This document shows, one piece after another, positions 1 to 10,513 of a stretch of DNA of 64,000 nt (within the stretch, counting starts at the first letter, position 1; each line of letters starts with the position of its first letter). The position numbers and the translations under genes were made by a program. The DNA lies in assembly GCF_000750005.1 (NCBI RefSeq), contig NZ_JPYA01000105.1:49655-113654 (forward strand), written 5' to 3'. This stretch comes from Geobacillus icigianus. GTDB taxonomy: Bacteria > Bacillota > Bacilli > Bacillales > Anoxybacillaceae. The notes below the pieces were generated by a model. It did not search any database and was not told the DNA's origin. It was given only the letters and a program-made list of their open reading frames with translations.

Positions 1-355
1 ACGATTCAACCGTCACGTACACATCCTCAAGGGAACGAATGCGGTTTTTTGGAATCGTAATATCGATTGGAAAACGGTGCGACAGTTCGCTGATCCCGTC
101 TTCGCGCACCGAAATGTGCTGAATGAACCGATAACCAGCCAGCTCAAACACGTCGTCATCCGCCTCGACGAGCCCTTCGCCCGCCTGACGAAATTCACCG
201 TTTAGCTTGAGCGCCCCACGGATCGTAATATATTGGTCGTACTCATCGACGGAAATGACCGGATCAAGAGAAATGGATAAAAACTCGGCGACTTCCTGTC
301 CTCTTTTAAACCAGACCGATTCTTCCAATGAAAAACGCAAATACGATTGCTCCAA
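1..355 (-). CDS. spoVID: SpoVID, spore coat morphogenetic protein (5' part, cut by window edge)
   Basis: The gene runs off the left edge; 118 codons are visible. The start is TTG at 355, chosen because an AGGAGG-type site (361-372) lies 5 bases upstream and because the encoded N-terminus (RFSLEESVWFKRGQEV, then FPIDITIPKNRI) resembles SpoVID. The family is made in the mother cell and lets coat layers encase the forespore. The C-terminal LysM domain expected in the family is outside the window. It follows hemL as in B. subtilis, but a strong terminator lies between them, so it probably also has its own sporulation promoter in 356-434, which I could not pinpoint. Confidence 0.85.
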   Translation of the reverse strand, partial: MEQSYLRFSLEESVWFKRGQEVAEFLSISLDPVISVDEYDQYITIRGALKLNGEFRQAGEGLVEADDDVFELAGYRFIQHISVREDGISELSHRFPIDITIPKNRIRSLEDVYVTVES

Positions 356-434
356 CCGGGCCTCCTCCTTCCGTCCCTTCGGCAAATGGTTTTGATGACA
401 TTATCCATTGTATGAACGGAAACGAGGCGGTATG

Positions 435-467
435 ATAAAAAATTGGGCTGCCGACGGTCGGCAGCCC
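435..467 (-). terminator. Terminator after hemL
   Basis: A perfect 10-bp stem (445-454 with 458-467) with a 3-base loop is followed, in the minus direction, by AATTTTTT. It ends the heme operon just before spoVID. Confidence 0.85.
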
Positions 468-473
468 CTTTCC

Positions 474-1763
474 TTATCCGCGCAGACGGGCAAACACCCG
501 CTCAGCAGCGGCAATCGTATATTCAATATCATCATCACTGTGCGCCGTCGACAAAAACAGCCCTTCAAATTGCGACGGCGGCAGGAAAATGCCTTCATTC
601 GCCATTTCCCGATAATAGGCGGCAAACAGCTCCAAGTCGGACGTTTTCGCTGTCTCGTAGTTGACCACCGGCTCGTTCGTGAAGAAAAAGCCGATCATCG
701 ACCCAGCGCGGTTGATCGTATGCGGGATGTCGTATTTCTCTGCTGCCTGATGAAGCCCATCCGCAAGGCGCGCCGCTTTGCGGCCAAGCTCTTCGTACGT
801 TTCCGGCGTCAGCTGGCGTAGCGTCTCGTACCCGGCCGTCATGGCGAGCGGATTGCCGGAGAGCGTGCCGGCTTGGTACACCGGCCCGCTCGGCGCGACA
901 AGCTCCATGATCTCGGCTTTGCCCCCGTACGCCCCGACCGGCAAGCCGCCGCCGATCACTTTGCCAAGGCACGTCAAATCCGGCTCAATGCCATAATACC
1001 CTTGGGCGCAGTGGTAATCGACGCGGAACCCGGTCATGACCTCGTCGAAAATCAATAAGGCTCCGTATTGTTTCGTCACCTCGCGCAGCCCTTCCAAAAA
1101 GCCAGGCACTGGCGGAACGACGCCCATGTTGCCGGCGACCGGTTCGACGATCACCGCGGCGATGTCTTCGCCAAACCGCTCAAACGCATAGCGGACGCTG
1201 TCCAAATCGTTGTACGGCACCGTGATGGTATGCTGGGCGACCGATTCCGGCACGCCCGGGCTGTCCGGCAGGCCGAGCGTCGCCACGCCGGAGCCGGCTT
1301 TAATGAGCAGCGAATCGCCATGGCCGTGGTAGCTGCCTTCGAATTTCATGATTTTGTTGCGCTTCGTGTAGCCGCGCGCTAAGCGGAGGGCGCTCATCGT
1401 CGCCTCCGTACCGGAGTTGACCATCCGCACGATTTCCACCGACGGCACCCGCTCAATCACGAGCTTGGCGAGCTCATTTTCAAGCAATGTCGGAGCGCCA
1501 AAGCTTGTGCCTTGTTCCGCCACCCGCTTCAACGCTTCCACGACCTGCGGGTTGGCATGCCCTAAAATGAGCGGACCCCATGACAGTACGTAATCAATGT
1601 ACTCATTGCCGTCAATATCGTAAATTTTCGCTCCTTGGCCGCGCGCCATGAAAATCGGCGTCATCCCGACCGACTTGAAGGCGCGCACCGGGCTGTTCAC
1701 CCCGCCCGGCATCAATTTCACCGCTTCTTCGTAAGCGGTTTTTGACCGTTCGTAGCTTCGCAT
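474..1763 (-). CDS. hemL: Glutamate-1-semialdehyde 2,1-aminomutase
   Basis: 429 residues. It converts glutamate-1-semialdehyde to 5-aminolevulinate, the second step of the C5 heme pathway, using pyridoxal phosphate in the cytosol. The class-III aminotransferase fold is clear: [10 protein letters not shown] near residue 239 and the PLP-lysine motif CLGKVIGGG (Lys268). The ATG at 1763 is preferred over the longer frame because GGAGGG precedes it and the protein then starts MRSYERSK as in the family. It is the last gene of hemAXCDBL, 16 bases after hemB. Confidence 0.97.
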   Translation of the reverse strand: MRSYERSKTAYEEAVKLMPGGVNSPVRAFKSVGMTPIFMARGQGAKIYDIDGNEYIDYVLSWGPLILGHANPQVVEALKRVAEQGTSFGAPTLLENELAKLVIERVPSVEIVRMVNSGTEATMSALRLARGYTKRNKIMKFEGSYHGHGDSLLIKAGSGVATLGLPDSPGVPESVAQHTITVPYNDLDSVRYAFERFGEDIAAVIVEPVAGNMGVVPPVPGFLEGLREVTKQYGALLIFDEVMTGFRVDYHCAQGYYGIEPDLTCLGKVIGGGLPVGAYGGKAEIMELVAPSGPVYQAGTLSGNPLAMTAGYETLRQLTPETYEELGRKAARLADGLHQAAEKYDIPHTINRAGSMIGFFFTNEPVVNYETAKTSDLELFAAYYREMANEGIFLPPSQFEGLFLSTAHSDDDIEYTIAAAERVFARLRG

Positions 1764-1779
1764 GCTTCCGCCCTCCTCT

Positions 1780-2754
1780 CTATTCAGCCAGCCAGCGGGC
1801 GACATCTTTGGCAAAATACGTAATGATCAAATCCGCGCCCGCCCGTTTCATCCCTGTCAACATTTCCATGACAACCGGCTTCTCATCGATCCAGCCGTTT
1901 TGCGCCGCCGCTTTGACCATCGCATACTCGCCGCTCACGTTATAAGCGACAAGCGGAAGCGGAAAACGGTTTTTGATGTCGCGGATAATATCCATGTAGG
2001 CAAGCGCTGGCTTCACCATCAAGAAATCAGCGCCTTCTTTGACATCCGACTCCGCCTCGCGAAACGCCTCAAGGCGGTTGGCCGGATCCATTTGGTACGT
2101 CTTCCGGTCGCCAAACTGCGGCGCGCTGTCGGCGGCATCACGGAACGGGCCGTAAAACGCCGAAGCGTATTTGATTGCATACGACATGATCGGCACATAC
2201 TCAAACCCTGCTTCATCAAGCCCTTGGCGAATGGCGGCGACAAAGCCGTCCATCATGTTCGACGGCGCGATGATGTCAGCGCCGGCTTGCGCTTGGCTCA
2301 CCGCCGTTTTGGTGAGGAGCTCGAGCGACGGATCGTTCAGCACGCGCTCGTTTTCGACGACGCCGCAATGGCCGTGGCTCGTATATTCACATAAACACGT
2401 ATCCGCAATGACGACTAGATCTGGGTGTTCGGCTTTGATTTGGCGGATCGCCCGCTGAACAATCCCTGTTTCGCAATACGCCTGCGAACCGACTTCATCT
2501 TTTTCATTCGGCACGCCAAACACCATGACGGCGGGAATGCGAAGCTTGGCGATGTCGTCCACTTCCTCGGATAAGCGGTCAAGCGATAAATGGTAAACCC
2601 CTGGCATCGACGGCACTTCCCGCTTAATGCCGCTGCCCTCGACCACAAACAGCGGGTAAATGAGATCCTCGACACGAAGATGCGTCTCGCGCACCATCGC
2701 CCGAATCGCAGCCGTTTGCCGCAGACGGCGATGGCGGTCAAATGACAGTGCCAT
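1780..2754 (-). CDS. hemB: Delta-aminolevulinic acid dehydratase (porphobilinogen synthase)
   Basis: 324 residues, normal length. It condenses two 5-aminolevulinates to porphobilinogen. The two catalytic lysines are at 195 (SYAIKYAS) and 248 (LMVKPALAY). A zinc-type cysteine cluster [13 protein letters not shown] supplies Cys120, Cys122 and Cys130, so this is the zinc-dependent form. The ATG directly follows the hemD stop, and GGAGG lies within the hemD end, so the two are translationally linked. Confidence 0.97.
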   Translation of the reverse strand: MALSFDRHRRLRQTAAIRAMVRETHLRVEDLIYPLFVVEGSGIKREVPSMPGVYHLSLDRLSEEVDDIAKLRIPAVMVFGVPNEKDEVGSQAYCETGIVQRAIRQIKAEHPDLVVIADTCLCEYTSHGHCGVVENERVLNDPSLELLTKTAVSQAQAGADIIAPSNMMDGFVAAIRQGLDEAGFEYVPIMSYAIKYASAFYGPFRDAADSAPQFGDRKTYQMDPANRLEAFREAESDVKEGADFLMVKPALAYMDIIRDIKNRFPLPLVAYNVSGEYAMVKAAAQNGWIDEKPVVMEMLTGMKRAGADLIITYFAKDVARWLAE

Positions 2755-3525
2755 TCATCGTCCCTCCATGGAAAAATATTGTTCCATCGCTTTGATTATA
2801 CCATCCGTGGTGTAATCCGTCGGACAAATATGGACTGGAATGCCCGCCCGCTCGGCCGCTTCTTTCGTCACCGGTCCGATGCAGGCGACCGCAACACTGG
2901 AAAGAAGGGCATCCGCTTCTTTGTCGAGAAGGCGGACAAGGCTGTCAACCGCCGACGGGCTCATCAAGGTGACCGCATCAAGCTCCCGCCGGCGCAACAG
3001 CGACAACAACCGCTCCCGGCCGCTTTCGTCAGACGCGGTCTCATACACCGTGAGCTCGTCGACCGCGGCGCCGGCGTTTCGCAACGCCTCAGGCAAGGTC
3101 GGGCGCGCCAAATTGCCTTTGACAAACAGCACCCGGTCGCCTTGTTTGACGCGCGGCATGAGCAAGTCAGCCAGCCGTTCGGCGGTGTAATCATCCGGCA
3201 CGAGCGCCGGGGAAAGACCATGCTCGGCGAGCGCCGCCGCTGTTTTCCGGCCGACGACAGCCATCTCCGGCAGCGGCCGCGGCAACGAAACATGCGGAAA
3301 AAAGAAGCGGACGGCGTTCGCGCTTGTGAAAACGAGCCAACGGTATTCGCCAAGCCGCTCAACCATAGAAGCGATTTCTTCCGGCGCCGTCGCCGGTCGA
3401 ATGACAATGAGCGGAAGCTCGACTGGAACGGCGCCAACAGCACGCAGCTTGGCAGAAAATGACGCGGCCTGCTCCTTGCCGCGCGTCACGAGCACCGTTT
3501 TGCCGGCGAGCGCGCTGTGTGTCAT
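2755..3525 (-). CDS. hemD: Uroporphyrinogen-III synthase
   Basis: 256 residues. It closes and inverts ring D of hydroxymethylbilane to give uroporphyrinogen III. The sequence shows the weakly conserved two-lobe HemD pattern, with [14 protein letters not shown] at the N-terminus and [16 protein letters not shown] near residue 215. The start overlaps the hemC stop as ATGA, typical of a coupled pair. Assignment rests on the family pattern together with position between hemC and hemB. Confidence 0.93.
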   Translation of the reverse strand: MTHSALAGKTVLVTRGKEQAASFSAKLRAVGAVPVELPLIVIRPATAPEEIASMVERLGEYRWLVFTSANAVRFFFPHVSLPRPLPEMAVVGRKTAAALAEHGLSPALVPDDYTAERLADLLMPRVKQGDRVLFVKGNLARPTLPEALRNAGAAVDELTVYETASDESGRERLLSLLRRRELDAVTLMSPSAVDSLVRLLDKEADALLSSVAVACIGPVTKEAAERAGIPVHICPTDYTTDGIIKAMEQYFSMEGR

Positions 3526-4454
3526 GATTGGCTCAACTCCTGTTTCACCCGCTCGATGAGCGCTTTCGCCCCTTGTTCGCTCAAGATGGCAGCCGCCTGC
3601 CGGCCGACGGCCTCCGGATCGGCGCCCGTGACCATTTCTTTATACTTTTCTTTTCCATCCGGCGAAGCGACAAGGGCCGTGAGGCGCACCATACCGCCGT
3701 CTGCTTCGGCGTAGCCGGCAATCGGCACTTGACAGCCGCCTTCCATTTGCTGCAAAAAGGTGCGCTCCGCCCGAACAGCCCGCTCGGTTTGCTCGTCGTT
3801 TAACCGGCTGAGCCATTGGCGCAATTCGTCATCATCCTCCCGGCATTCGACCGCCAGCGCCCCTTGGCCGACCGCCGGAACACAGACATCAAAAGGAAGA
3901 TAGTCGCTGATGACGTCATCGCCCCAACCCATGCGCGCAAGACCCGCCGCCGCCAGCACGATCGCATCGTACTCTTCGCTTTCGAGCTTCGCCAACCTTG
4001 TGTCAATATTGCCGCGAATCCATTTGATCGTCAAATCCGGGCGATAGGCAAGCAGCTGCGCTGAACGGCGCAAGCTGCTCGTGCCAATGACCGACCCAGG
4101 CGGCAAGTCGGAGAGCATCCGGTTTCCTTTGCTGACAAGCACATCGCGTGCATCTTCGCGGCGCGGAACCGCACCGATCACTAAACCTTCGGGCAGCACA
4201 GCCGGCATATCTTTCATGCTATGGACCGCCATATCGATGCCGCCGGCGAGCAGTTCATGCTCGATCTCTTTCACAAACAGCCCTTTTCCGCCCACTTTGG
4301 AAAGCGTGATATCAAGGACGCGGTCCCCTTTTGTGACGATTTCTTTCACTTCAAACGTAAACGGCGCCCCAAGCTGTTTCAATTCGTTGATCACCCACTT
4401 CGTCTGGGTCAAGGCAAGCTTGCTGCGCCGCGAGCCAACGACAATGTTCCGCAT
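3522..4454 (-). CDS. hemC: Porphobilinogen deaminase (hydroxymethylbilane synthase)
   Basis: 310 residues. It polymerises four porphobilinogens into hydroxymethylbilane on a dipyrromethane cofactor bound to Cys241 ([11 protein letters not shown]). The catalytic aspartate is in HSMKDMP (Asp82), and the substrate-binding arginines are in [11 protein letters not shown] and IRGNIDTRL. It starts with ATG after a GAGGTGAAA site, 15 bases downstream of hemX. Confidence 0.97.
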   Translation of the reverse strand: MRNIVVGSRRSKLALTQTKWVINELKQLGAPFTFEVKEIVTKGDRVLDITLSKVGGKGLFVKEIEHELLAGGIDMAVHSMKDMPAVLPEGLVIGAVPRREDARDVLVSKGNRMLSDLPPGSVIGTSSLRRSAQLLAYRPDLTIKWIRGNIDTRLAKLESEEYDAIVLAAAGLARMGWGDDVISDYLPFDVCVPAVGQGALAVECREDDDELRQWLSRLNDEQTERAVRAERTFLQQMEGGCQVPIAGYAEADGGMVRLTALVASPDGKEKYKEMVTGADPEAVGRQAAAILSEQGAKALIERVKQELSQS

Positions 4455-4469
4455 CTCGTTTCACCTCGA

Positions 4470-5288
4470 TTACGAATACCAAAAATGAAATTTTGACAAA
4501 CTGCCAAACAAGAAAAAGTTGACAAGCAAAAATAAAAACGAACCGATATTCCATAGCGCGATCGCCTTCCCTTGCATCTGCCGGACGGCTCGCTTGTAAA
4601 AATAGACGCCATAGACGAGAAGAACGACAAACGACCCGAGCACTTTCGCATCATACCAATGGAAATGGTCGATTTGAATGTACGCCCAAATCACGCCAAG
4701 AATGAGCCCTAATAACAACATAGGCAAGCCGAGCGCATTTAAAACATACGACAAAAAATCAAGCCGCGACAAATCCGCCATGCGCCAAAGGCGCGCCCCC
4801 CACTTTTTCTTTTTCAGCAAACTGTACTGCAACATGTAAAGCACCGAAAACAGAAACGACAGCGTAAACGCCGCATACGCTCCGAGCGAAAGGGTGATGT
4901 GGATGGCCAGCAGCTCCGAGACGAGCCGCTCCGCAACAGCCGGCGACTGCGAAGACGGTGCAAACGTATGAATGGCCAAAATAAAAAAAGCAAGCACGTT
5001 CGTAAAAAAGACGATGAAATCGACGCGCAGCAGCCGATTGATGACGAGCGACAGCGTAATGAGCAGCCAAGCGTAAAAATAAAGCCCTTCCGACATCGTT
5101 AAAATCGGAAAGCGCTTCGTCTCCATGATGCGAGAAACAAACGTCACTGTCTGCAAAAGCCACACAATAGAAAGCAACCAGAAGGCGATGTCGTTCGCCT
5201 TCCGGTTTTGTTGCAAAAAATCGATGAAATAGAATAGGATCGAAGCGATGTAAAGCAAAATGGACAACTCATACAACAGCGCCACCAT
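4470..5288 (-). CDS. hemX: HemX, integral membrane protein of the heme operon (cytochrome c assembly family)
   Basis: 272 residues with about eight hydrophobic helices. It belongs to the CcmC/ResC-like membrane family. In B. subtilis HemX lowers the amount of HemA protein; its biochemical role is not settled. The start ATG at 5288 was chosen over a longer frame because AAGGTGG precedes it and the protein then begins directly with a membrane helix (MVALLYELSILLYIAS). It lies 10 bases after hemA. Confidence 0.9.
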   Translation of the reverse strand: MVALLYELSILLYIASILFYFIDFLQQNRKANDIAFWLLSIVWLLQTVTFVSRIMETKRFPILTMSEGLYFYAWLLITLSLVINRLLRVDFIVFFTNVLAFFILAIHTFAPSSQSPAVAERLVSELLAIHITLSLGAYAAFTLSFLFSVLYMLQYSLLKKKKWGARLWRMADLSRLDFLSYVLNALGLPMLLLGLILGVIWAYIQIDHFHWYDAKVLGSFVVLLVYGVYFYKRAVRQMQGKAIALWNIGSFLFLLVNFFLFGSLSKFHFWYS

Positions 5289-5298
5289 CCATCCCACC

Positions 5299-6663
5299 TT
5301 ACAGCTGCCATGATGGGCGGGCGGCACGGACCGCTTCCGCGTCTTGTTCATCGCATTGCACGGATTTCGCCTGCTCTATATGCCGCTCGGCTTTCACCGC
5401 ATCTTCGATATTGAAAATTTTCATAAACAACAAAAGCGCCTCCTCGGCATTCGGGCCGGCGGCGAGTTCCTTCGCCTGCAAAATCGGATCGCGGAGCAGC
5501 TGGTTAATAATGCTTTTCGTATGCTTATTCAACACTTTCCAGTCGCGCTCCGACAAGTGCGGCAATTTCCGCTCCAAACTTTTCATCGTTTCCGCCTGAA
5601 TGGCGAGCGCTTTTTCACGCAGCGCCGCAATAACCGGCACGACTCCGAGCGTCTGCAGCCATTGGCTGAACGCCATAAGTTCCGCTTCGATCATCATTTC
5701 AATGCGAGCCGCTGCCTTTTGCCGCTCGGCCAAATTGGCGGCCACCACATCTTGCAAATCGTCAATATCATACAAAAAGACCGTCTCCAACTCGGCCAAC
5801 GCCGGATCCAAATCGCGCGGCACCGCAATATCAACCATAAAAAGCGGACGGCCTTTGCGCATTTTCTCAAGCGGCGCCACCATTTCCTTCGTCAAAATAT
5901 AGCCTTTGGCTCCCGTCGAGCTGATGACGATATCCGCTTCCAGAAGCGCACACGACAGCTCACTGAGCGGCTTTGCTTCGCCGGCGAACTGCTTGGCGAG
6001 CTGCTTCGCTTTTTCGAGCGTCCGGTTGACGACTGTGACTTTGCCAACGCCGCTGCCGTACAAGTTTTGCGCCGCCAGCGTCCCCATTTTGCCGGCCCCG
6101 ATAATCAAGACGTGCTTGCCGGCAAGGCGGCCGAAAATCTTCTTCGCCAGCTCAACCGCCGCATAGCTGACCGATACAGCGTGCGCACCGATGCCCGTTT
6201 CCGAGTGGGCGCGCTTCGCAAACGTCACCGCCTGCTTGAACAGATGATTGAAAATCGTGCCGCTCGTCCCGACCTCTTGAGCGAGCAAATAGCTGTCTTT
6301 CACTTGCCCTAAAATTTGCGTTTCCCCAAGCACCATCGAATCAAGGCCGGCCGCCACGCGGAACAAATGCTTGATGGCCGCCTCTCCTTCAAGCACACGC
6401 AAATACGGAGCAATCGCTTCCACCTTGACGCCAAACCATTCGGCTAAAAATGCTTTCATATAGTAACGGCCGGTATGCAGTTGATCAACCACTGCATAAA
6501 CTTCCGTCCGGTTGCAAGTCGAGACGATCACATTTTCGAGCACGCTTTTTTGCTTGGCGAGCTGTTTCATCGCCGCACCGAGTTCCGCTTCCGCAAACGC
6601 GAGCTTTTCGCGGATTTCTACAGGGGCGGTTTTATAGTCGACGCCAACGACTACGATTTGCAC
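5299..6663 (-). CDS. hemA: Glutamyl-tRNA reductase
   Basis: 454 residues. It reduces glutamyl-tRNA to glutamate-1-semialdehyde with NADPH, the committed step of heme synthesis. The nucleophile is Cys50 in [12 protein letters not shown]; a Rossmann motif [13 protein letters not shown] follows near residue 195, then the helical dimerisation domain. The start is GTG with GGGGG 8 bases upstream. It is the first gene of the heme operon, so it sets flux for the genes downstream. Confidence 0.97.
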   Translation of the reverse strand: MQIVVVGVDYKTAPVEIREKLAFAEAELGAAMKQLAKQKSVLENVIVSTCNRTEVYAVVDQLHTGRYYMKAFLAEWFGVKVEAIAPYLRVLEGEAAIKHLFRVAAGLDSMVLGETQILGQVKDSYLLAQEVGTSGTIFNHLFKQAVTFAKRAHSETGIGAHAVSVSYAAVELAKKIFGRLAGKHVLIIGAGKMGTLAAQNLYGSGVGKVTVVNRTLEKAKQLAKQFAGEAKPLSELSCALLEADIVISSTGAKGYILTKEMVAPLEKMRKGRPLFMVDIAVPRDLDPALAELETVFLYDIDDLQDVVAANLAERQKAAARIEMMIEAELMAFSQWLQTLGVVPVIAALREKALAIQAETMKSLERKLPHLSERDWKVLNKHTKSIINQLLRDPILQAKELAAGPNAEEALLLFMKIFNIEDAVKAERHIEQAKSVQCDEQDAEAVRAARPSWQL

Positions 6664-6699
6664 GATGCCAACCCCCTTATTGACCGAATCCCTTTTATC

Positions 6700-6705
6700 A
6701 TTATA
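6700..6705 (-). promoter_or_regulatory. Probable hemA promoter (extended -10)
   Basis: Minus-strand TGATATAAT gives an extended -10 (TATAAT at 6700-6705) about 37 bases upstream of the hemA GTG. No good -35 is present, which fits an extended -10 promoter. Confidence 0.6.
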
Positions 6706-6829
6706 TCACAACCGTCCATCGTTCTGGTTTGAAAAAATTGTGAACATGCCTTCAAAGCTATGCTAAACTGTAGACAGTGATCATTCTATCATAAACATGT
6801 CCAAAAGGGAAACGGAGGACGCGACGATC

Positions 6830-7315
6830 ATGAAAACCCGAACGGTATTCGCCGGCATCTTATTCATTGGCCTCGGACTGTATTTTCTCGCCGGACAGAT
6901 GGAATCCCCCCTTTTCCATTTCTTCCAAGGGTGGCCGGCCTTGCTTGCCATTTGCGGCGCGGCTTTGCTTGGCCAGGCGCATTCAGCGCGCGAATATGCT
7001 TACCTTTTCCCCGGCTTTCTTTTACTCGGATTTGGCGTTGAGTTGCTCCTTGCGAGTGCATTTTCGGCCTGGCCCCGCGGCGTGAACATGTTTTTTTTCC
7101 TCATCGCGCTCGCTTTTTTCGCCAGCAGCCGCAAACAAAAAGGCGGGGCCGGCTTTGGCGTGCTTTTTTTGCTTCTCGCTGTCTTGCTGACGTTTTCCGG
7201 GCGCGGCCAGCCATTCTTTCACCTCGTCCAAGCCGGACTTTCCTCTGTCTGGAAGTTTTGGCCGCTCGGACTCATCGCCATCGGCGTCTATATATTATGG
7301 ACTAGGCGAAAATAG
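6830..7315 (+). CDS. Unknown integral membrane protein (LiaI/LiaF-like)
   Basis: 161 residues with four or five hydrophobic helices and short loops, ending in a positively charged tail (LWTRRK). The alternating pattern (ILFIGLGLYFLAG ... WPLGLIAIGVYILW) resembles the small membrane part of LiaI/LiaF-type proteins, but I do not recognise a specific family and give no function. The ATG at 6830 has GGAGG 11 bases upstream; a longer frame from 6797 lacks a site. It is convergent with engB, shares its terminator, and is one of only three plus-strand genes in the window. Confidence 0.75.
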   Translation: MKTRTVFAGILFIGLGLYFLAGQMESPLFHFFQGWPALLAICGAALLGQAHSAREYAYLFPGFLLLGFGVELLLASAFSAWPRGVNMFFFLIALAFFASSRKQKGGAGFGVLFLLLAVLLTFSGRGQPFFHLVQAGLSSVWKFWPLGLIAIGVYILWTRRK

Positions 7316-7324
7316 CCTTGGAAG

Positions 7325-7356
7325 CGAAAACACCAGCCGAATCGCTGGTGTTTTCG
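7325..7356. terminator. Bidirectional terminator between the 6.8 kb gene and engB
   Basis: A 13-bp perfect stem (7325-7337 with 7344-7356) has A-rich and T-rich arms (CGAAAACACCAGC). It serves converging transcripts and touches the engB stop codon. Confidence 0.8.
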
Positions 7357-7944
7357 TCATGAGGCCACAAACGGCAAAAGCGCCGCCCATGCTTCATCTT
7401 TCCCTTGCCCGGTCTCGGCGGAAAACAAAATGAGCGGGTCGCCGTCAGCCATCCGCAGCGTCTCGCGCGCGATTTTCGCGTGTTTTTGATGCTTGCCGCG
7501 CGGCACTTTATCCGCTTTCGTCGCGATGACGATCACCGGGATCTCGTAATGTTTCAAAAACTCGTACATCATCACATCGTCTTTCGTCGGCGGATGGCGC
7601 AAGTCAACGAGCAGGACCGCCGCCTTGAGCACCTCGCGCGTCGTAAAGTACGTCTCCATCATTTTCCCCCATTTTTGCCGCTCCTGCTTCGACACGCGGG
7701 CGAAGCCATAACCTGGCACGTCCACAAAGTAAAACGAGTCGTTAATCAAATAAAAATTCAACGTCTGCGTTTTGCCTGGCTTTGAGGAGGTGCGCGCCAA
7801 ATTTTTCCGGTTGATCATTTTGTTGATGAATGATGATTTGCCGACGTTCGAACGGCCGGCGAGCGCCACCTCCGGCCGTCCGCCGTCCGGATATTGTTCC
7901 GGCTTGACGGCACTGGTCACAAGCTCTGCTTTCTTCACATTCAT
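7357..7944 (-). CDS. engB: Ribosome biogenesis GTPase EngB (YsxC/YihA)
   Basis: 195 residues. EngB is an essential small GTPase needed for late assembly of the 50S subunit. The G1 motif [10 protein letters not shown]2 [11 protein letters not shown]3 DVPGYG and G4 ATKADK are all present. The start at 7944 is chosen because it overlaps the lon stop as ATGA and gives the usual N-terminus; GGGGTGG inside the lon end serves as its ribosome site. Co-transcription with lon is the B. subtilis arrangement. Confidence 0.95.
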   Translation of the reverse strand: MNVKKAELVTSAVKPEQYPDGGRPEVALAGRSNVGKSSFINKMINRKNLARTSSKPGKTQTLNFYLINDSFYFVDVPGYGFARVSKQERQKWGKMMETYFTTREVLKAAVLLVDLRHPPTKDDVMMYEFLKHYEIPVIVIATKADKVPRGKHQKHAKIARETLRMADGDPLILFSAETGQGKDEAWAALLPFVAS

Positions 7945-10268
7945 CGCTTCCACCCCACCAGCGCGTGCGGCAGCACCTCATCGAGATGAGAGACAAGCAC
8001 AAAGCGCAAGTCGCGCTTCACCGTTTCCGGAATGTCAGCCAAATCTTTTTCATTGTCTTTCGGCAAAATGACGGTTTTCAATCCGGCACGATGGGCGCTT
8101 AACGTTTTCTCTTTCAGCCCCCCGATCGGAAGAACGCGGCCGCGCAGCGTAATTTCCCCGGTCATGCCGACAAAGCGGCTCACCGGCTTGCCCGTCAAAG
8201 CGGAAATGAGTGCGGTCGCAATCGTAATGCCGGCCGATGGCCCGTCTTTCGGCACCGCTCCTTCCGGAACGTGAATATGGATGTCGTACGTTTCGTGAAA
8301 TTTCGGGTCGATGCCGAGCTCCTCGGCGCGCGACCGCACGTAGCTGAACGCCGCTTGCGCTGATTCTTTCATGACATCGCCGAGCTTGCCGGTCAAAACG
8401 AGTTTGCCGTTTCCTTTCGCGAGCGACACTTCGATGGCGAGCGTATCGCCGCCAAACGCCGTATACGCCAGCCCGGTCGCCACGCCGACTTGGTCTTCCG
8501 CCTCCGCTCGGCCGTAGCGGTATTTTCGCTTCCCTAAAAATTCCTCAAGATTGTTTTCTGTGATCACAACCCGCTTTTTCTCGCCGGAAACGATGAGGCG
8601 GGCCGCTTTTCGGCAGATAGCGGCGAGCTGCCGCTCAAGCTCCCGCACCCCGGCTTCGCGCGTATAATGGCGGATGATATCGAGCATCGCGTCATCGCGA
8701 ATTTGCAACGCCGCCTTTTTCAGCCCGTGCTCGGTGATTTGTTTCGGCAGCAAATGCCGCTTGGCGATATGCAGCTTCTCCACTTCTGTGTAGCCTGGTA
8801 TGTGGATCACTTCCATCCGGTCCAAGAGCGGCTGCGGAATCGCCGCCAAATGGTTGGCCGTGGCGATAAACATGACTTTCGATAGATCGTACGGCTCTTC
8901 AATGTAATGGTCGCTGAACGTATGATTTTGCTCCGGGTCAAGCACCTCCAGCATGGCCGCCGATGGATCGCCACGGAAATCGCTCGACATTTTGTCGATT
9001 TCATCAAGCAAGAAGACGGGGTTGATCGTGCCTGCTTTTTTCATCCCCTGGATAATGCGTCCCGGCATGGCGCCGACATACGTGCGGCGATGGCCGCGAA
9101 TTTCCGATTCGTCGCGGACGCCGCCGAGCGAAACGCGGACGAAGCGGCGGCCGAGCGCTTTGGCGATCGAGCGGGCGAGCGACGTTTTGCCGACCCCCGG
9201 CGGTCCGGCGAGGCAAAGAATCGGACCTTTTAACGATTTCGTCAGCTGCTTGACAGATAAAAATTCAAGCACCCGTTCTTTCACTTTATCGAGCCCGTAA
9301 TGCTCCTCGTTTAAAATCGCTTCCGCCCGCTTAATGTCGTGGATGTCTTCTGTTTCTTTCGACCACGGCAAGGCGATGAGCCAATCGAGGTAGTTGCGAA
9401 TGACTGCGCTTTCCGCTGAGGTCGCCGGAATTTTTTCATAGCGGTCAAGCTCCTTCAATGCCGTTTGTTTCACATGCTCCGGCATGCCGGCCGCCTCGAT
9501 TTTTTCTTTCAGCTCCTCGACTTCGCCCGTTTTTCCTTCTTTTTCGCCAAGCTCTTTTTGAATCGCCTTCATTTGCTCGCGCAAATAATACTCTTTTTGC
9601 GTCCGCTCCATCGACTGCTTGACGCGGGCGCTGATCTTTTTCTCAAGCTGGAGCACTTCTTTTTCGTTGTGCAAAATTTGGATGATTTTATTGAGGCGCT
9701 CTTTCACGTCGATCGTTTCTAAAATGCGCTGCTTTTCCTCAAGCTTAAGCGGCAAGTGCGAGGCGATGATGTCCGCCATTCGCCCCGGCTCATCGATGTC
9801 GACGATCGAGGCGTAAATGTCGACCGACAGCCGCTTGGACAAGTTTATGTACTGCTCGAAATATTCAAGCATCGTCCGCTTGAGCGCCTCATCTTCTAAA
9901 TCTTTCGCCGCCCGATCAGCAAACTTTTCGACTTTGACGAGAAAGTACGGCTCCTCGCTGATCACTTCCGTAATGAGCGCCCGAGCGACGCCTTCGACAA
10001 GCACGCGGAACGTGCCGTTCGGGAGTTTTAGAAGTTGCTTGACGCGCGCGATCGTTCCCATTTTATATAAGTCATCCATGTCCGGTTCGTCGATGGCAAC
10101 GTCTTTTTGCGACGTCAGCAAAATCATATGATCCTCAACCATGGCTTGTTCGAGCGCTTTGACCGATTTCTCGCGCCCGACATCCAAATGGAGCACCATC
10201 GTCGGAAACACGAGCAGCCCACGCAGCGGCAAAAGCGGAACGACCGTCTCCTTTTTCTTTCCGTTCAC
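7941..10268 (-). CDS. lon: ATP-dependent protease LonA
   Basis: 775 residues. It unfolds and degrades damaged or regulatory proteins in the cytosol. The N-terminal substrate domain ([12 protein letters not shown]), the AAA+ module with Walker [10 protein letters not shown] and Walker B FLLDEIDK, and the C-terminal peptidase domain with catalytic Ser in PKDGPSAG (about residue 678) are in the usual order. GTG at 10268 is preferred as start because GGAGG lies 8 bases upstream; an in-frame ATG at 10283 has a weaker site and adds five residues. Confidence 0.96.
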   Translation of the reverse strand: MNGKKKETVVPLLPLRGLLVFPTMVLHLDVGREKSVKALEQAMVEDHMILLTSQKDVAIDEPDMDDLYKMGTIARVKQLLKLPNGTFRVLVEGVARALITEVISEEPYFLVKVEKFADRAAKDLEDEALKRTMLEYFEQYINLSKRLSVDIYASIVDIDEPGRMADIIASHLPLKLEEKQRILETIDVKERLNKIIQILHNEKEVLQLEKKISARVKQSMERTQKEYYLREQMKAIQKELGEKEGKTGEVEELKEKIEAAGMPEHVKQTALKELDRYEKIPATSAESAVIRNYLDWLIALPWSKETEDIHDIKRAEAILNEEHYGLDKVKERVLEFLSVKQLTKSLKGPILCLAGPPGVGKTSLARSIAKALGRRFVRVSLGGVRDESEIRGHRRTYVGAMPGRIIQGMKKAGTINPVFLLDEIDKMSSDFRGDPSAAMLEVLDPEQNHTFSDHYIEEPYDLSKVMFIATANHLAAIPQPLLDRMEVIHIPGYTEVEKLHIAKRHLLPKQITEHGLKKAALQIRDDAMLDIIRHYTREAGVRELERQLAAICRKAARLIVSGEKKRVVITENNLEEFLGKRKYRYGRAEAEDQVGVATGLAYTAFGGDTLAIEVSLAKGNGKLVLTGKLGDVMKESAQAAFSYVRSRAEELGIDPKFHETYDIHIHVPEGAVPKDGPSAGITIATALISALTGKPVSRFVGMTGEITLRGRVLPIGGLKEKTLSAHRAGLKTVILPKDNEKDLADIPETVKRDLRFVLVSHLDEVLPHALVGWKR

Positions 10269-10302
10269 GCCGAACACCTCCATCTCTCGCTTCTATTCGT
10301 TT

Positions 10303-10332
10303 ATTGTATAGTACGGTAGCCGGGTTTGTAAA
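10303..10332 (-). promoter_or_regulatory. lon promoter
   Basis: Minus-strand TTTACA (10327-10332), an 18-base spacer, then TACAAT (10303-10308), 35 bases before the lon start. No CtsR-type repeat (GGTCAAA) was found. Confidence 0.65.
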
Positions 10333-10420
10333 ATTTGACGAACGAAAAAGCGCGCGGCGCTCCGTCTGCAGGCAAAGAAAAACCGACTTCAGCGACGATC
10401 CGCTTGCGCCGAAGCCGTAC

Positions 10421-10452
10421 ATAAAAGAGAGGCCGGGCGAACCGCCCGACTC
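10421..10452 (-). terminator. Terminator after lonB
   Basis: A GC-rich stem CGGGCG/CGCCCG, extended by GAG/CTC past a bulge, is followed in the minus direction by TCTTTTAT. It lies between lonB and lon. Confidence 0.65.
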
Positions 10453-10513
10453 GGTTGCGAGCGGATCGCCCGCTTTCGTTGCCAATCGTTCGCCTTGCCG
10501 CCGTTTCCTTTGG

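Noticed and set aside
408..821. 137-residue plus-strand frame over the hemL end
   Set aside because: It contains the hemL terminator and is the complement of hemL.
10269..10350. CtsR operator at lon
   Set aside because: No GGTCAAA-type direct repeats were found near the lon promoter or near clpX.
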